The position numbers and the translations under genes are program-made. The notes under the pieces are model-generated. The model worked only from the letters and a program-made list of their open reading frames with translations. It was not told where the DNA came from and did no database searches. From Candidatus Acidiferrum typicum (GTDB lineage Bacteria; Acidobacteriota; Terriglobia; Acidiferrales; UBA7541), in assembly GCA_002478115.1 (NCBI GenBank), contig DLMH01000102.1, positions 36,734 to 100,733 of the forward strand: a stretch of DNA of 64,000 nt, in the 5' to 3' direction. How positions within the stretch are numbered: the first letter of the stretch is position 1; the number at the start of each line of letters is the position of its first letter. Shown piece by piece: positions 33,434 through 42,435 of the stretch.

Positions 33434-34969
33434 ATGGGCAACCCCCTATTCGCGACGAAGTCAATGGACACGCTGATGCAAGAGGCTGGAGATACCGGTG
33501 AACACAGCCTGAAGCGTGTTCTGGGCCCCGTCAATCTGATCACGCTGGGGATTGGAGCAATCATCGGCGCGGGCATTTTCGTGCTGACCGGGTCGGCAGC
33601 CTCTCTGTATGCGGGGCCCGCCATCATGTTGTCCTACGTGCTGGCGGGCGTGGGGTGCGCATTTGCGGGGCTGTGCTATGCGGAGTTCGCTTCGTTGATT
33701 CCCATCGCGGGCTCCGCTTATACGTATGGTTACGCGACGCTGGGGGAGATCATCGCGTGGATCATCGGCTGGGACCTGATCCTGGAATACGCATTTGGGG
33801 CAGCGACAGTGGCCAGTGGTTGGAGCAGCACACTGGTGGCCTTTCTGCAGGACTATGGAATCAACCTGCCGCCTCAGATTTGCGATGTGCCCGGGGCGCA
33901 TTGGGTGTTTGTGGACGGCAGATGGGTTCCCGTGGCTACGACCAGCCTCACGAGCGCACAGGTGCTGAGTCTTCCGCACGCCACGTCAAGTTTCAACTTG
34001 ATCGCGTTTCTGGCGGTGCTGGCGGTCACCACAATTCTGATCGTGGGAATCAAGGAGTCCGCGAACTTTAATACCACGATCGTGTTTGTGAAACTCACTG
34101 CGGTGGTGACCTTTATCGCCGTATCGGCAGTTTTCGTTTCCCGGCATGCGGCCGTCGCGCACGCGAATTGGAGCGTGTTTATACCGCCGAACACCGGGTC
34201 ATTTGGGTCCTACGGGTGGTCGGGGATATTGCGGGGAGCAGGAGTTGTATTCTTCGCATACATCGGCTTTGACGCCGTGTCCACCGCGGCGCAAGAGGCT
34301 CGCAATCCTCAGAAGGACATGCCCGTTGGCATACTTGGTTCACTGGCTGTCTGCACGGTGCTGTACATCATTGTCTGCGGACTCCTGACGGCCACGGTCC
34401 ACTATTCGCGTTTGAATATTGGCGCGCCTGTCTCGCTGGCCATTCGGGAGACCGGGGTGAAATGGGGGAGCTACGTTGTCAACGCCGGCGCCCTGGCCGG
34501 ACTGAGCACTGTCATGCTGGTGATGCTGTTGGGCCAATCGCGGGTCTTTTATTCCATGGCTCACGATGGATTGCTTTGGAAGTGGGCGGGGGACATCCAT
34601 CCCCGGTTCCGGACGCCGTGGAAGTCAACCGCGATCGTCGGCTTGTGCGTGGCCATCGTGGCGGCGCTCGTGCCGATTGGCGACCTCGGGCAACTGGTCA
34701 GCATCGGCACGCTGCTGGCGTTCGTAATCGTTTGCGCGGGAGTTTGGATCCTGCGGGTGCGCCGGCCGGAGCTGAAACGCCCATTCCGGACACCGTGGGT
34801 GCCGGTCGTGCCCATCCTGGGCATCATCGTGTCGCTGGGGCTCATGGCGGGCCTGAAAGGGCTGACGTGGCTGCGCTTGATCGTTTGGCTGGTGATCGGG
34901 ATGGTCATCTACTTTACGTACAGCGTTAAACACAGCCGCGTGCGCCACCCGGAACTACGCGGAAAGTAG
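33434..34969 (+). CDS. Cationic-amino-acid-transporter-type APC permease
   Basis: The motif LGPVNLITLGIGAIIGAGIF in TM1 and FFAYIGFDAVSTAAQEARNP in TM6 are characteristic of the CAT (YfnA/CAT-1-like) branch of APC permeases. A variable periplasmic loop of about 45 residues after TM4 (NLPPQICDVPGAHWVFVDGR) is longer than in short bacterial homologues. Twelve membrane helices or slightly more are expected. The start at 33434 has an excellent ribosome-binding site (aaggagg). Likely substrates are amino acids or polyamine-like compounds. Confidence 0.92.
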   Translation: MGNPLFATKSMDTLMQEAGDTGEHSLKRVLGPVNLITLGIGAIIGAGIFVLTGSAASLYAGPAIMLSYVLAGVGCAFAGLCYAEFASLIPIAGSAYTYGYATLGEIIAWIIGWDLILEYAFGAATVASGWSSTLVAFLQDYGINLPPQICDVPGAHWVFVDGRWVPVATTSLTSAQVLSLPHATSSFNLIAFLAVLAVTTILIVGIKESANFNTTIVFVKLTAVVTFIAVSAVFVSRHAAVAHANWSVFIPPNTGSFGSYGWSGILRGAGVVFFAYIGFDAVSTAAQEARNPQKDMPVGILGSLAVCTVLYIIVCGLLTATVHYSRLNIGAPVSLAIRETGVKWGSYVVNAGALAGLSTVMLVMLLGQSRVFYSMAHDGLLWKWAGDIHPRFRTPWKSTAIVGLCVAIVAALVPIGDLGQLVSIGTLLAFVIVCAGVWILRVRRPELKRPFRTPWVPVVPILGIIVSLGLMAGLKGLTWLRLIVWLVIGMVIYFTYSVKHSRVRHPELRGK

Positions 34970-35092
34970 CTTCTGAACGGGATTCTCGGCCGAACAAGCA
35001 GATCGTTGCGCTGGATCGTCCAGAAATAGGAAGACAGCGGACTCGTCGACCCGCGGCGAATCGGTTAAAGTGGGTGTGCTGTCTCTCTGCCC

Positions 35093-37087
35093 ATGAACGG
35101 AAAAGGAAATCAGCGGAATTCTTTCTGGAAGAGCCTCTCGAAGCTCGATTGGACCGCTCTGGCTGTGGTCCTTCTGGGGATTTGGGCCGGCTGGTCCGGC
35201 AATCCTCTGCAGGGCCAATCGGGAATGCGTTTCTTGCGATTCCTTGCGCTGCTGGCGTTGTTCTATCTCGCCTACCGCGCCTGGAGCCGCTGGCGCCAGG
35301 AACTGCTGTGGAGCCTGCGCAATCGCTTAATCGTCGCCTACGTTTTCATCACCGTCGTGCCCATACTTCTTCTCGTCATCCTGGCCGGCCGCGCGCGACA
35401 GATTATTTACGCGCAGCTTGGTTCCTATATCCTTCATGAGGAAATCCACCGGCGCGTGGACTTGCTGGCCGATTCCGCCGCGCACATCGCCGCCGCCGAA
35501 GAAACCCTCCCTGCTTCCATCAATCAGAAGACGCTGGAACAATCCCTTGCCGCGCAGCTCGAAGTCGCGGAAGGCAAGGCGCTGCCGGGGTTGGTCGTGA
35601 GTTTTCATGTACCCGAAGACTATTTCCGCAAATTCGCCGGGCCCAAGGCGCATTCGTACGCGGGCCTGGTGCAGACCGAGAATCAATTGCGGCTGGCGAG
35701 CATGAGGGAGGTGGAATCACCTCGCGGCAAGGAGATTCTGGAGCTGAGTGTGCCGGTGACCGCTGAATTTCTGGAGAGCGTGGCTACCGACCTTGGCCCT
35801 TTCAACATGCTGCTGCTTCGCCGCGTGAACGACGGCAGCACCGAAAGCGACGTCACCATCGGCACGGAGAAGTACCGCGTGATCGGCCGCGTCACCACGC
35901 ACAGGCGCTTTCTGCCGCCTGCCGCTTCCTGGACGGACCCCGTGGTGGACGACCTGTCCATCCTGGAGGTCAGCCATATCTCCGCCGACGGCGTTGTGGT
36001 GCGCGCCCACCCAGTGTTCGCTTCCTACGAAGCGCGCATTTCGCAGTTGAATCACCGCATTTTCGGCTTGGTCGGGGAATTCAGCTTCTCCAAGGTGGTC
36101 ACGCTGGTCCTGATTTCCATCGGCTTCCTCCTTCTGGATCTCGCGGCATTGATTATCGGCATCGTTCTAACGCGGGCCATCACGCGCACGGTTTCCGAAC
36201 TCTATCGCGCCACGCAGTTCGTCCAGGAAGGCAATTTCACGTATCGCGTCAGTGTCGAACGCAAGGACCAGCTCGGCGCCCTGGGCGATTCGTTCAACTC
36301 CATGACGAGTTCAATCAGCAATCTGATTAACGAGCAGAAGCAACTGCAGCGCCTGGAAAACGAAATCTCCATTGCGCGGGAAGTGCAGGACCAGCTATTC
36401 CCGCGCAACCTGCCGCACGTCGCAGGCGTCGAAATCGAGGCCATCTGCCGCGCCGCGCGCAGCGTCAGCGGCGACTATTACGACTTCATCCAACTGAGTC
36501 CCACGCACGTGGCCATTGCCATCGCCGATATTTCGGGGAAGGGAATTTCCGCGGCTCTGCTGATGGCCAGCTTGCAAGCGGCGCTGCGCAGCCAGTTGTT
36601 GGTGCCGGGCAGCGAAACGCTGAGCACCGCGGAACTCGTGGCGCGCCTCAACAAACATCTGGTGCGCAACACCGGGGATGACCGCTTCGCTACGTTTCTC
36701 GTTGCCGTGTTTGATACCGCGACGCGCACGCTGCGCTACACCAATGCGGGACACCTGCCCGGCTTCTGCCTCTCCGACGGCAAATCCATACATCTGGATA
36801 AGGGCGGAATGGTGCTCGGCATCGTGGAGGATTACACCTACGTGGAAGGCATCGTCCATGTGCCGCCGGACAGCGTGCTGATTGGCTACAGTGACGGCCT
36901 CGTGGAGCCGGAGAATGCCTATGGTGAGGAATTCGGTGTCTCGCGTTTGGAGGCGGCGGCACAGCGCGTACGCCATGCCTCTCCACGCCGCATCGCCGAA
37001 TCGCTGATGACCACCGCGGAAGAATGGTCAGGAAGTCCTGAGCAGGCCGACGATATGACTGTCATTGTGGCGCGTTTGGGCAGCTAA
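35093..37087 (+). CDS. Membrane PP2C-type (SpoIIE/RsbU) serine phosphatase with HAMP
   Basis: Three hydrophobic segments lie in the first 105 residues. An extracytoplasmic sensor region of about 230 residues follows, then a membrane helix (about 335-360), a HAMP linker (ITRTVSELYRATQFVQEGNF), a short coiled coil and the SpoIIE phosphatase domain (about 445-664). Metal-binding acidic residues are seen in VSGDYYDFI, AIADISGKGISA, GYSDGLVE and ADDMTVIV. Such proteins dephosphorylate anti-anti-sigma factors in partner-switching control of stress sigma factors. No anti-sigma or antagonist gene is adjacent. A 32-codon relic of a paralogue lies at 39841. Confidence 0.93.
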   Translation: MNGKGNQRNSFWKSLSKLDWTALAVVLLGIWAGWSGNPLQGQSGMRFLRFLALLALFYLAYRAWSRWRQELLWSLRNRLIVAYVFITVVPILLLVILAGRARQIIYAQLGSYILHEEIHRRVDLLADSAAHIAAAEETLPASINQKTLEQSLAAQLEVAEGKALPGLVVSFHVPEDYFRKFAGPKAHSYAGLVQTENQLRLASMREVESPRGKEILELSVPVTAEFLESVATDLGPFNMLLLRRVNDGSTESDVTIGTEKYRVIGRVTTHRRFLPPAASWTDPVVDDLSILEVSHISADGVVVRAHPVFASYEARISQLNHRIFGLVGEFSFSKVVTLVLISIGFLLLDLAALIIGIVLTRAITRTVSELYRATQFVQEGNFTYRVSVERKDQLGALGDSFNSMTSSISNLINEQKQLQRLENEISIAREVQDQLFPRNLPHVAGVEIEAICRAARSVSGDYYDFIQLSPTHVAIAIADISGKGISAALLMASLQAALRSQLLVPGSETLSTAELVARLNKHLVRNTGDDRFATFLVAVFDTATRTLRYTNAGHLPGFCLSDGKSIHLDKGGMVLGIVEDYTYVEGIVHVPPDSVLIGYSDGLVEPENAYGEEFGVSRLEAAAQRVRHASPRRIAESLMTTAEEWSGSPEQADDMTVIVARLGS

Positions 37088-37285
37088 TCAGGAATCTGGA
37101 TTATTTCTGGGTACGCCGTCCTTCGCTCGCAGCTGGCCGCGAACGGTGGAGTCCCCAACTTTCGCACACGCAGGGCTTTGTTTCGTTTACAGTATGGAGT
37201 TAATCAGTGCCTTGGTGAATCATCGCAAAAAGAGGATCGCAGCCAAACTCGTGGGATGCGTGTGCGCTGCGGTTAGGGAGGGCCA

Positions 37286-38845
37286 GTGAAGAATCGGTTG
37301 GAGTGTCGCAGCAATTTAGAGGGCAAAGTTTCGCGGCGCAAGTTCCTGGGGCAAACCGCGGCAGCGGCTGTTGGTTTTACGATCGTGCCGCGCCGTGTGT
37401 TGGGCGGTGCAGGGTACGTTCCGCCCAGCGACAAGATAAATATTGCATTCATCGGCGTGGGATCGCAGGGTTTGCGCGTCATGCTGCACTTTTTGGGGGA
37501 ACCCGACGTGCAGGGTGTGGCAGTGTGCGACGCCAATCAAGCCAGCGCGAATTACCCGCAATGGGACACACATGAGTTCTGCAAGTCCGTGCGCAGATTG
37601 CTGGGCGTCGACAGCGGCTGGGATTGGCTCAGCCCCGACCAACCCGTCGAGTTGACCCATTCGCTGCGCGTTACGAGCGGCGTTGCGGGCCGCGAACCTT
37701 GCCAGAAAATCGTGGACGCGTATTACGGTACGCAGAAACGCTCCGGCGAGTATCGTGGCTGTTCGGCGTACAGCGACTTCCGCGAGCTACTGGAGAAGCA
37801 GAAGGACCTGGACGCCGTAGTTGTGTGTACCACGGACAATCTGCATGCGGCTGTGTCCGCTGCGGCGATGAAGAAGCGCAAACATGTCTTTTGCCAGAAG
37901 CCTTTGACGCACACTATCTATGAGGCGCGGCGCCTTGCCGAAATCGCCCGGGAAACTGGCGTGGCGACTCAGATTGCCGTTGCTAACCAAGCCTCCGAAT
38001 ACACCCGCCTGCTATGTGAATGGATATGGGACGGCGCCATCGGGCCGGTGCGGGAGGTCATGAACTGGTCGAGCCGTCCTTATTGGCCACAAGGTATCGA
38101 GCGCCCAAAGGAAATCGAAGCGGTGCCCGAAGGTTTAGATTGGGAATTGTGGCTGGGGCCGGCGCCGAAACGTCCGTTCAACCGCGCTTACTTGCCTTTT
38201 GTGTGGCGCGGGTGGTACGACTTCGGTTGTGGCTCTTTGGGCGACATGGGTTCTTACAGTTTCGACACCATTTTTCGCGTCTTGAAGCTGGAGGCGCCCG
38301 TTAGTGTGGAGGCGAGTTCCACGGAGCGCTACGAAGAGACTTATCCGCAAGCCTCGATCGTGCGCTACAACTTCGCGTCGCGTGGCGACATGCCACCCGT
38401 GAAATTCACCTGGTATGACGGGGGGCTCAAGCCGGCGCGGCCGGAGGAATTGGAAGAAGGGCGTCCCCTGAAGGGGGACGGCGAAGAAGAAGACGAAGGG
38501 CTCCTTTTCATCGGAGACCGCGGCAAGATTCTCTGCGCGTTCAATGGTGGCCGTCCAAAGCTGATTCCCGAAGCGAAGATGAACAAGTTCAAACAGCCGC
38601 CCAAAACACTGCCGAGGTCGCCCGGCAACGAGCGGGAATGGCTGGATGGCTGCAAAGGGGGCAAAGAGAAGCCCGGAGGAAATTTTGAGTTTTCGGGCCT
38701 TGTTACCGAGACCTTGCTGCTGGGAAATGTCGCGACGCGATTGGGGGAGAAACTCAACTGGGATCGCGCCAACCTGAAGGTCATCAACTCCGAGCTCGCA
38801 CAGAAGTACGTCCGCCCGGAGCGCCGAAGCGGATGGGAACTCTAG
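37286..38845 (+). CDS. Tat-exported Gfo/Idh/MocA-family oxidoreductase
   Basis: A twin-arginine signal (SRRKFLGQTAAAAVGF, residues 16-31) precedes a Rossmann domain (INIAFIGVGSQGLRVM) with the family lysine in HVFCQKPLTHT. The C-terminal half (WELWLGPAP, YDFGCGSLGDMG) is typical of the long secreted members in Acidobacteria, Planctomycetes and Verrucomicrobia that act on sugars or glycans with a tightly bound NAD(P). The start is GTG 37286 after agggagg. A Tat-exported sugar isomerase-like gene follows, so a periplasmic sugar-modifying pair is inferred. Confidence 0.9.
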   Translation: MKNRLECRSNLEGKVSRRKFLGQTAAAAVGFTIVPRRVLGGAGYVPPSDKINIAFIGVGSQGLRVMLHFLGEPDVQGVAVCDANQASANYPQWDTHEFCKSVRRLLGVDSGWDWLSPDQPVELTHSLRVTSGVAGREPCQKIVDAYYGTQKRSGEYRGCSAYSDFRELLEKQKDLDAVVVCTTDNLHAAVSAAAMKKRKHVFCQKPLTHTIYEARRLAEIARETGVATQIAVANQASEYTRLLCEWIWDGAIGPVREVMNWSSRPYWPQGIERPKEIEAVPEGLDWELWLGPAPKRPFNRAYLPFVWRGWYDFGCGSLGDMGSYSFDTIFRVLKLEAPVSVEASSTERYEETYPQASIVRYNFASRGDMPPVKFTWYDGGLKPARPEELEEGRPLKGDGEEEDEGLLFIGDRGKILCAFNGGRPKLIPEAKMNKFKQPPKTLPRSPGNEREWLDGCKGGKEKPGGNFEFSGLVTETLLLGNVATRLGEKLNWDRANLKVINSELAQKYVRPERRSGWEL

Positions 38846-38952
38846 CAGAACTCGCAGCCCGGCACAGCGGCAGGAGAGCGAACGAGACTATAATGCGAAC
38901 GCCCACTGGAGCGAAGATGATTCTGTTCGCGAAGGCGGGCAAGGAGGCGTTG

Positions 38953-39816
38953 ATGTCGGCGATTTCGAGAAGGGAATTTTTGAGAACTGCTGCGACGCAG
39001 GCGGCCGCGGCCAGCTTACTTGGCGCGGGCGCGCTGGAGCTTCGCGGCAATCCGCTGGGCCTGCCCATTGGATGCCAGACGTGGCCAGTGAGGGAAATGA
39101 TCGCCAAGGATTTTCCCGGCACGATCAAGCAGCTTGCCGCGGCGGGATTTCAGACGATTGAGCTCTGTTCGCCGGTGGGTTACGCCGATTCGGGCTTTGC
39201 CGGCCTGGCCAAATACACGGGAGCGGAGCTCAGGAGAATTCTAGGCGATGCAGGTGTCACCTGTGTGAGCTCACACTTCGGAATACAGGAACTCCGGAAA
39301 AATATGGAAGGACGAATCGCGTGGGCAAAAGACGTCGGGCTGACGCAGATGATCGTGCCCAGCCTCGAGGGGCCGGAGAAGCCGACGCTGGACGATGTGA
39401 AGCGCGCGGCCGAGGAATACAACAAAATGGGCGAGCAATCGGCCAAGGCGGGAATTCAGCAGGGTCTTCACAATGAGGATTTTGAGCTCACAACGGTTAA
39501 CGGCAAGCGGACGTATGACCTATTGCTGGAGCTTCTCGATGCGAAGCTGGTGAAGTTCCAGTTTCAGGTCTCCACGATCAGCCAGGGTTACGACGCCGCG
39601 GAGTATTTCATGAAGTATCCTGGGCGCTTCTTTTCCATGCACGTACAAGGCTGGTCTGCAAAAACCAAGAAAGAGATGCCGGTGGGACAGGACACTTTGG
39701 ATTGGAAGAGAATCTTTACCGCAGCGAAAACGGGCGGGGTAAAGAATTACTTTGTCGAAATGGATCTGGAATTGATGAAAGCCAGCGTGCCCTACCTGCG
39801 CGATCTGCAGGTGTGA
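38953..39816 (+). CDS. Tat-exported sugar phosphate isomerase/epimerase-like TIM barrel
   Basis: The twin-arginine signal ISRREFLRTAATQAAAASLL is followed by an AP-endonuclease-2/xylose-isomerase-like barrel: GCQTWPVREMI, GFQTIELCSPVGY, CVSSHFGI, LHNEDFEL and KNYFVEMDLELMK. Metal ligands Glu and His are in place in these motifs. ATG 38953 is chosen because aaggagg lies directly upstream and the Tat signal is then N-terminal; the frame is open 40 codons further. Members isomerise or cleave sugars and often accompany Gfo/Idh oxidoreductases, as here. Confidence 0.88.
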   Translation: MSAISRREFLRTAATQAAAASLLGAGALELRGNPLGLPIGCQTWPVREMIAKDFPGTIKQLAAAGFQTIELCSPVGYADSGFAGLAKYTGAELRRILGDAGVTCVSSHFGIQELRKNMEGRIAWAKDVGLTQMIVPSLEGPEKPTLDDVKRAAEEYNKMGEQSAKAGIQQGLHNEDFELTTVNGKRTYDLLLELLDAKLVKFQFQVSTISQGYDAAEYFMKYPGRFFSMHVQGWSAKTKKEMPVGQDTLDWKRIFTAAKTGGVKNYFVEMDLELMKASVPYLRDLQV

Positions 39817-39840
39817 CGAACCTGCCAGGTTGCCCTGCGG

Positions 39841-39936
39841 CGCATCGCCGAAGCGCTGATGACCGCCGCGGAAGAGTGGTCAGGGAGTCCCGAGCAGGCC
39901 GACGATATGACGGTCATCGTCGCCCGCTTGGGGTAG
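39841..39936 (+). pseudogene. Relic 3' end of a second SpoIIE-type phosphatase gene
   Basis: Thirty-one codons plus stop read RIAEALMTAAEEWSGSPEQ then ADDMTVIVARLG. They match the last residues of the phosphatase gene (36989-37083). The two DNA copies differ at about 11 of 93 positions, and 9 of these are synonymous, so the relic diverged while still coding. The remainder of that gene is gone; the sugar-oxidoreductase pair now lies in front of it. Confidence 0.75.
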
Positions 39937-40036
39937 CGGGTCAGTGCCCGGTTGATGCGCGCCTATGATACTTGGCTTATTGGGGCCGAGTGTCAGGGAA
40001 CGGCCCCTTTCGTGAATTGAATGATGGTCCTGTTCG

Positions 40037-41293
40037 CTACTGGCAAACCACGTCAATGTGAGTGATGTTCCAAGTCTTGCTGCCCTTCTGCCAAAGGGTA
40101 AAGATCACAAAGATGTCGCCGTCCGGCCTCAGTTCGGGGAACACTGCCCAGTAGGCGCTGCCGCCCTTCTGGATTTCGCTTTGAAGAAATATATGATAAT
40201 CCGAGCGGGCAAAGACGCCGCTGAAGATGCGAGCGAGAGAGTCTGAGTCCAGCTTAGCGATGAGGAAATGATCCGCGGCGACGTCGTTTGCCGCTGCACC
40301 GACCCACGGCGGAGGCAGGTGGTCCCAGGCCTTGAAGATAACCGACGGCGGACTATTCTTCGGGAACTCAGTGGGAACTCCCATCAAATTGTGCGAGACA
40401 GTCTGCGCCGCGCGCTGAGGAGACTCGCCCTTTTGATACCAGCCGTCACAGTAGGTTCCTATGAGTGGTGGGGCAGCATAGGCTGCAGGATCAAGGAACG
40501 CGAGCGTCCTAGCCCGGTCTCGATCGGCGAGCCATGCGGCCAGGAAATCTGCGATGCGCGCTTGAAAATCCGCAGCGATTGGACCGGGCGGGCTGCTAGG
40601 TGCGGCTGCACCAGGCCGTGCGGAAGGGGCGGCAGGCAGAGGCGTGAAAATTTTCACGGTATTCATCCCTGCGACAAGGTGTTTCCATTCGGCTTCCGAA
40701 TAACCCACGAGGCTCCACATCACAACGTATTCGTTCGCCTGCGCCGCGTAAAAGCTCGCCCTGAGCTCAACTTTTCCCTGGGTCGGTGAGTTCAACTCGG
40801 CTTGGGAGTCAGCCCGTTCGTAACTAGATCCGTTGATGGTCTCTTGGCGTGGAGAGGACGGCTGAGTGCCGAGCTCCTGTCCCATACCCTCGACGATTTT
40901 TTCTAAAGCCTGCGGGCCCTCCGACTGGACGGCTGAAACGGGGGTGACGATCATCATCACTTGGCCTCCTTCGCCGGCAGCGCCACAAAGCATCGCTATT
41001 GTTTTTGACTCGCTGTGTCCATAGAGGAAGTACCTCGCCTCGGGTCCGACGGCGCTCCCGGCGCGTGCGACCTCCCGCATGGCCGCCGCGTCTTCCGGTT
41101 TCATCCCTTCCGGGAGTTGCCATGAGATTCCAATTGTTGGATTCGAGCAGACTCCATCTGAAATTATGGTGGCACTTTCGACAGTGCGGCTGTCGAATGC
41201 CGGCGGTGTGACCTGAGCTGAAGTGAATTCAAACGGGAAAATGACTAGGCAGAGAGCAACACCGAGATCACCCATGAATTGCATGCTTGGCAT
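40037..41293 (-). CDS. Unknown exported protein, about 418 aa
   Basis: A signal peptide (MGDLGVALCLVIFPFEFTSA region) is followed by two alpha/beta segments separated by a Pro/Ala-rich linker near residues 225-245. The first half contains DGVCSNPTIGISWQLPEG and has a form like PsbP/MOG1-type lipoprotein domains. The second half (TYCDGWYQKGESPQRAAQ) is unrecognised. ATG 41293 has aaggag at 6 bases, better than ATG 41299. It stands alone, divergent from the SDR gene. No function can be assigned. Confidence 0.75.
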   Translation of the reverse strand: MPSMQFMGDLGVALCLVIFPFEFTSAQVTPPAFDSRTVESATIISDGVCSNPTIGISWQLPEGMKPEDAAAMREVARAGSAVGPEARYFLYGHSESKTIAMLCGAAGEGGQVMMIVTPVSAVQSEGPQALEKIVEGMGQELGTQPSSPRQETINGSSYERADSQAELNSPTQGKVELRASFYAAQANEYVVMWSLVGYSEAEWKHLVAGMNTVKIFTPLPAAPSARPGAAAPSSPPGPIAADFQARIADFLAAWLADRDRARTLAFLDPAAYAAPPLIGTYCDGWYQKGESPQRAAQTVSHNLMGVPTEFPKNSPPSVIFKAWDHLPPPWVGAAANDVAADHFLIAKLDSDSLARIFSGVFARSDYHIFLQSEIQKGGSAYWAVFPELRPDGDIFVIFTLWQKGSKTWNITHIDVVCQ

Positions 41294-41441
41294 CCTCATC
41301 TCCTTCTCCCCTCAATATCCGTCGTGAAGTCTCGCACAGAAATTCTTTACTCCCTATGGAATTTTCCAACGGGCCCCGCATGAGATAGAGTGGAGGAGCG
41401 CAACGGAGTCGGATATACTGGCACGTTTTGCGGGGAGAAGA

Positions 41442-42185
41442 ATGTCGCTTAGGAACCGGGTCGCTGTGGTCACAGGTGGCAGCCGTGGAATTGGGCGGGG
41501 CATCGCGATGCGTTTGGCGCAGGACGGCGCGCGGATCGCCATCGCCTATCGCGCCAACAAAACTGCCGCGCAACTGGCGCTGCGTCAACTGCAAGCGGTG
41601 GGCGCGGATTGCCTTGCCGTGGAGACGGACATCAGCCAGTCCGGCCGCGCGGATCAACTTATCAGCACAGTGGTGGATCGCTTTGGGCGCGTTGATATCC
41701 TGGTCAACAACGTGGGCGATTTCCGCTGGGGCATGCTGGTGGAATCTTCGGCCGGCGAGTGGCGCACGGTGATCGAATCGAATGTGATGACGGTGTTCTA
41801 CATGTGCCGCGCCGCTGTGCCCGCCATGCGCAAAGGGCGCTGGGGCCGCATCATCAATCTTGGAGCTGTGGGAGCGGAGCGTGCCTTCGGCCAGGCCAAG
41901 ATATCGGCGTATGCGGCGGCCAAGGCGGCGGTGGTGGCGCTTTCGCGTTCGCTGGCGCTGGAAGAGGCGAAAAACGGGATTACCGTGAACGTGGTCAATC
42001 CCTCCAACATTGACGAGAAGGACTTGACCATTGAAGAAGCGCGGAAGTTGCGCGATGCACGTTACCCGATTGGACGGCCGCCGACGGTCGAAGACGTTGC
42101 CGCCAGCGTCGCGTTCTTCGCTTCCGAAGAAGCCGAATATGTTACCGGGCAGGTGGTGAACGTCAGCGGCGGGTGGATGTTGTAG
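41442..42185 (+). CDS. SDR-family protein, FabG-like but without catalytic Ser
   Basis: The Rossmann motif VVTGGSRGIGRGIA, the NNVG motif and the YAAAK catalytic Tyr-Lys pair assign this 247-residue protein to classical short-chain dehydrogenases. The position of the catalytic Ser, normally in N-x-G/S-S-V, reads NLGAVGA, so Ser appears to be Ala. The spacing to Tyr is two residues longer than in FabG. The C-terminus is VNVSGGWML. Either another residue substitutes or the protein has lost reductase activity. It is a single gene, with nnrDE further downstream. Confidence 0.88.
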   Translation: MSLRNRVAVVTGGSRGIGRGIAMRLAQDGARIAIAYRANKTAAQLALRQLQAVGADCLAVETDISQSGRADQLISTVVDRFGRVDILVNNVGDFRWGMLVESSAGEWRTVIESNVMTVFYMCRAAVPAMRKGRWGRIINLGAVGAERAFGQAKISAYAAAKAAVVALSRSLALEEAKNGITVNVVNPSNIDEKDLTIEEARKLRDARYPIGRPPTVEDVAASVAFFASEEAEYVTGQVVNVSGGWML

Positions 42186-42435
42186 GGGCGCGGCCGGAAA
42201 AGGTTTGGTCCCGGCGTAGAGCACGCAGAGAGAATGGGCGTCAGCGGCCAAAGAGGTTGCGGAAGAATCGGGAGAGGCTTTCTTCAGGGGCTAAAGCCCG
42301 TTGGGTTTTGGGTCTTTACGCCGGGGCTGAAGCCCCGGCCTCCTAAAGAAGAAGACTCTTTCTGCAGCCTGTGAAGCCATTGCCCTTAGGAAAAACGCAG
42401 GTATTCTCAGAGACTGAATTGCCCTGGAAACTCCG
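42186..42435. repeat. Intergenic palindromes
   Basis: Two GC-rich palindromes lie here: ggggctaaagccc near 42278-42300 and ccggggctgaagccccgg at 42321-42338. They resemble the palindrome at 9745. They lie between the SDR gene and nnrDE and may act as a terminator for the former. Confidence 0.5.
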
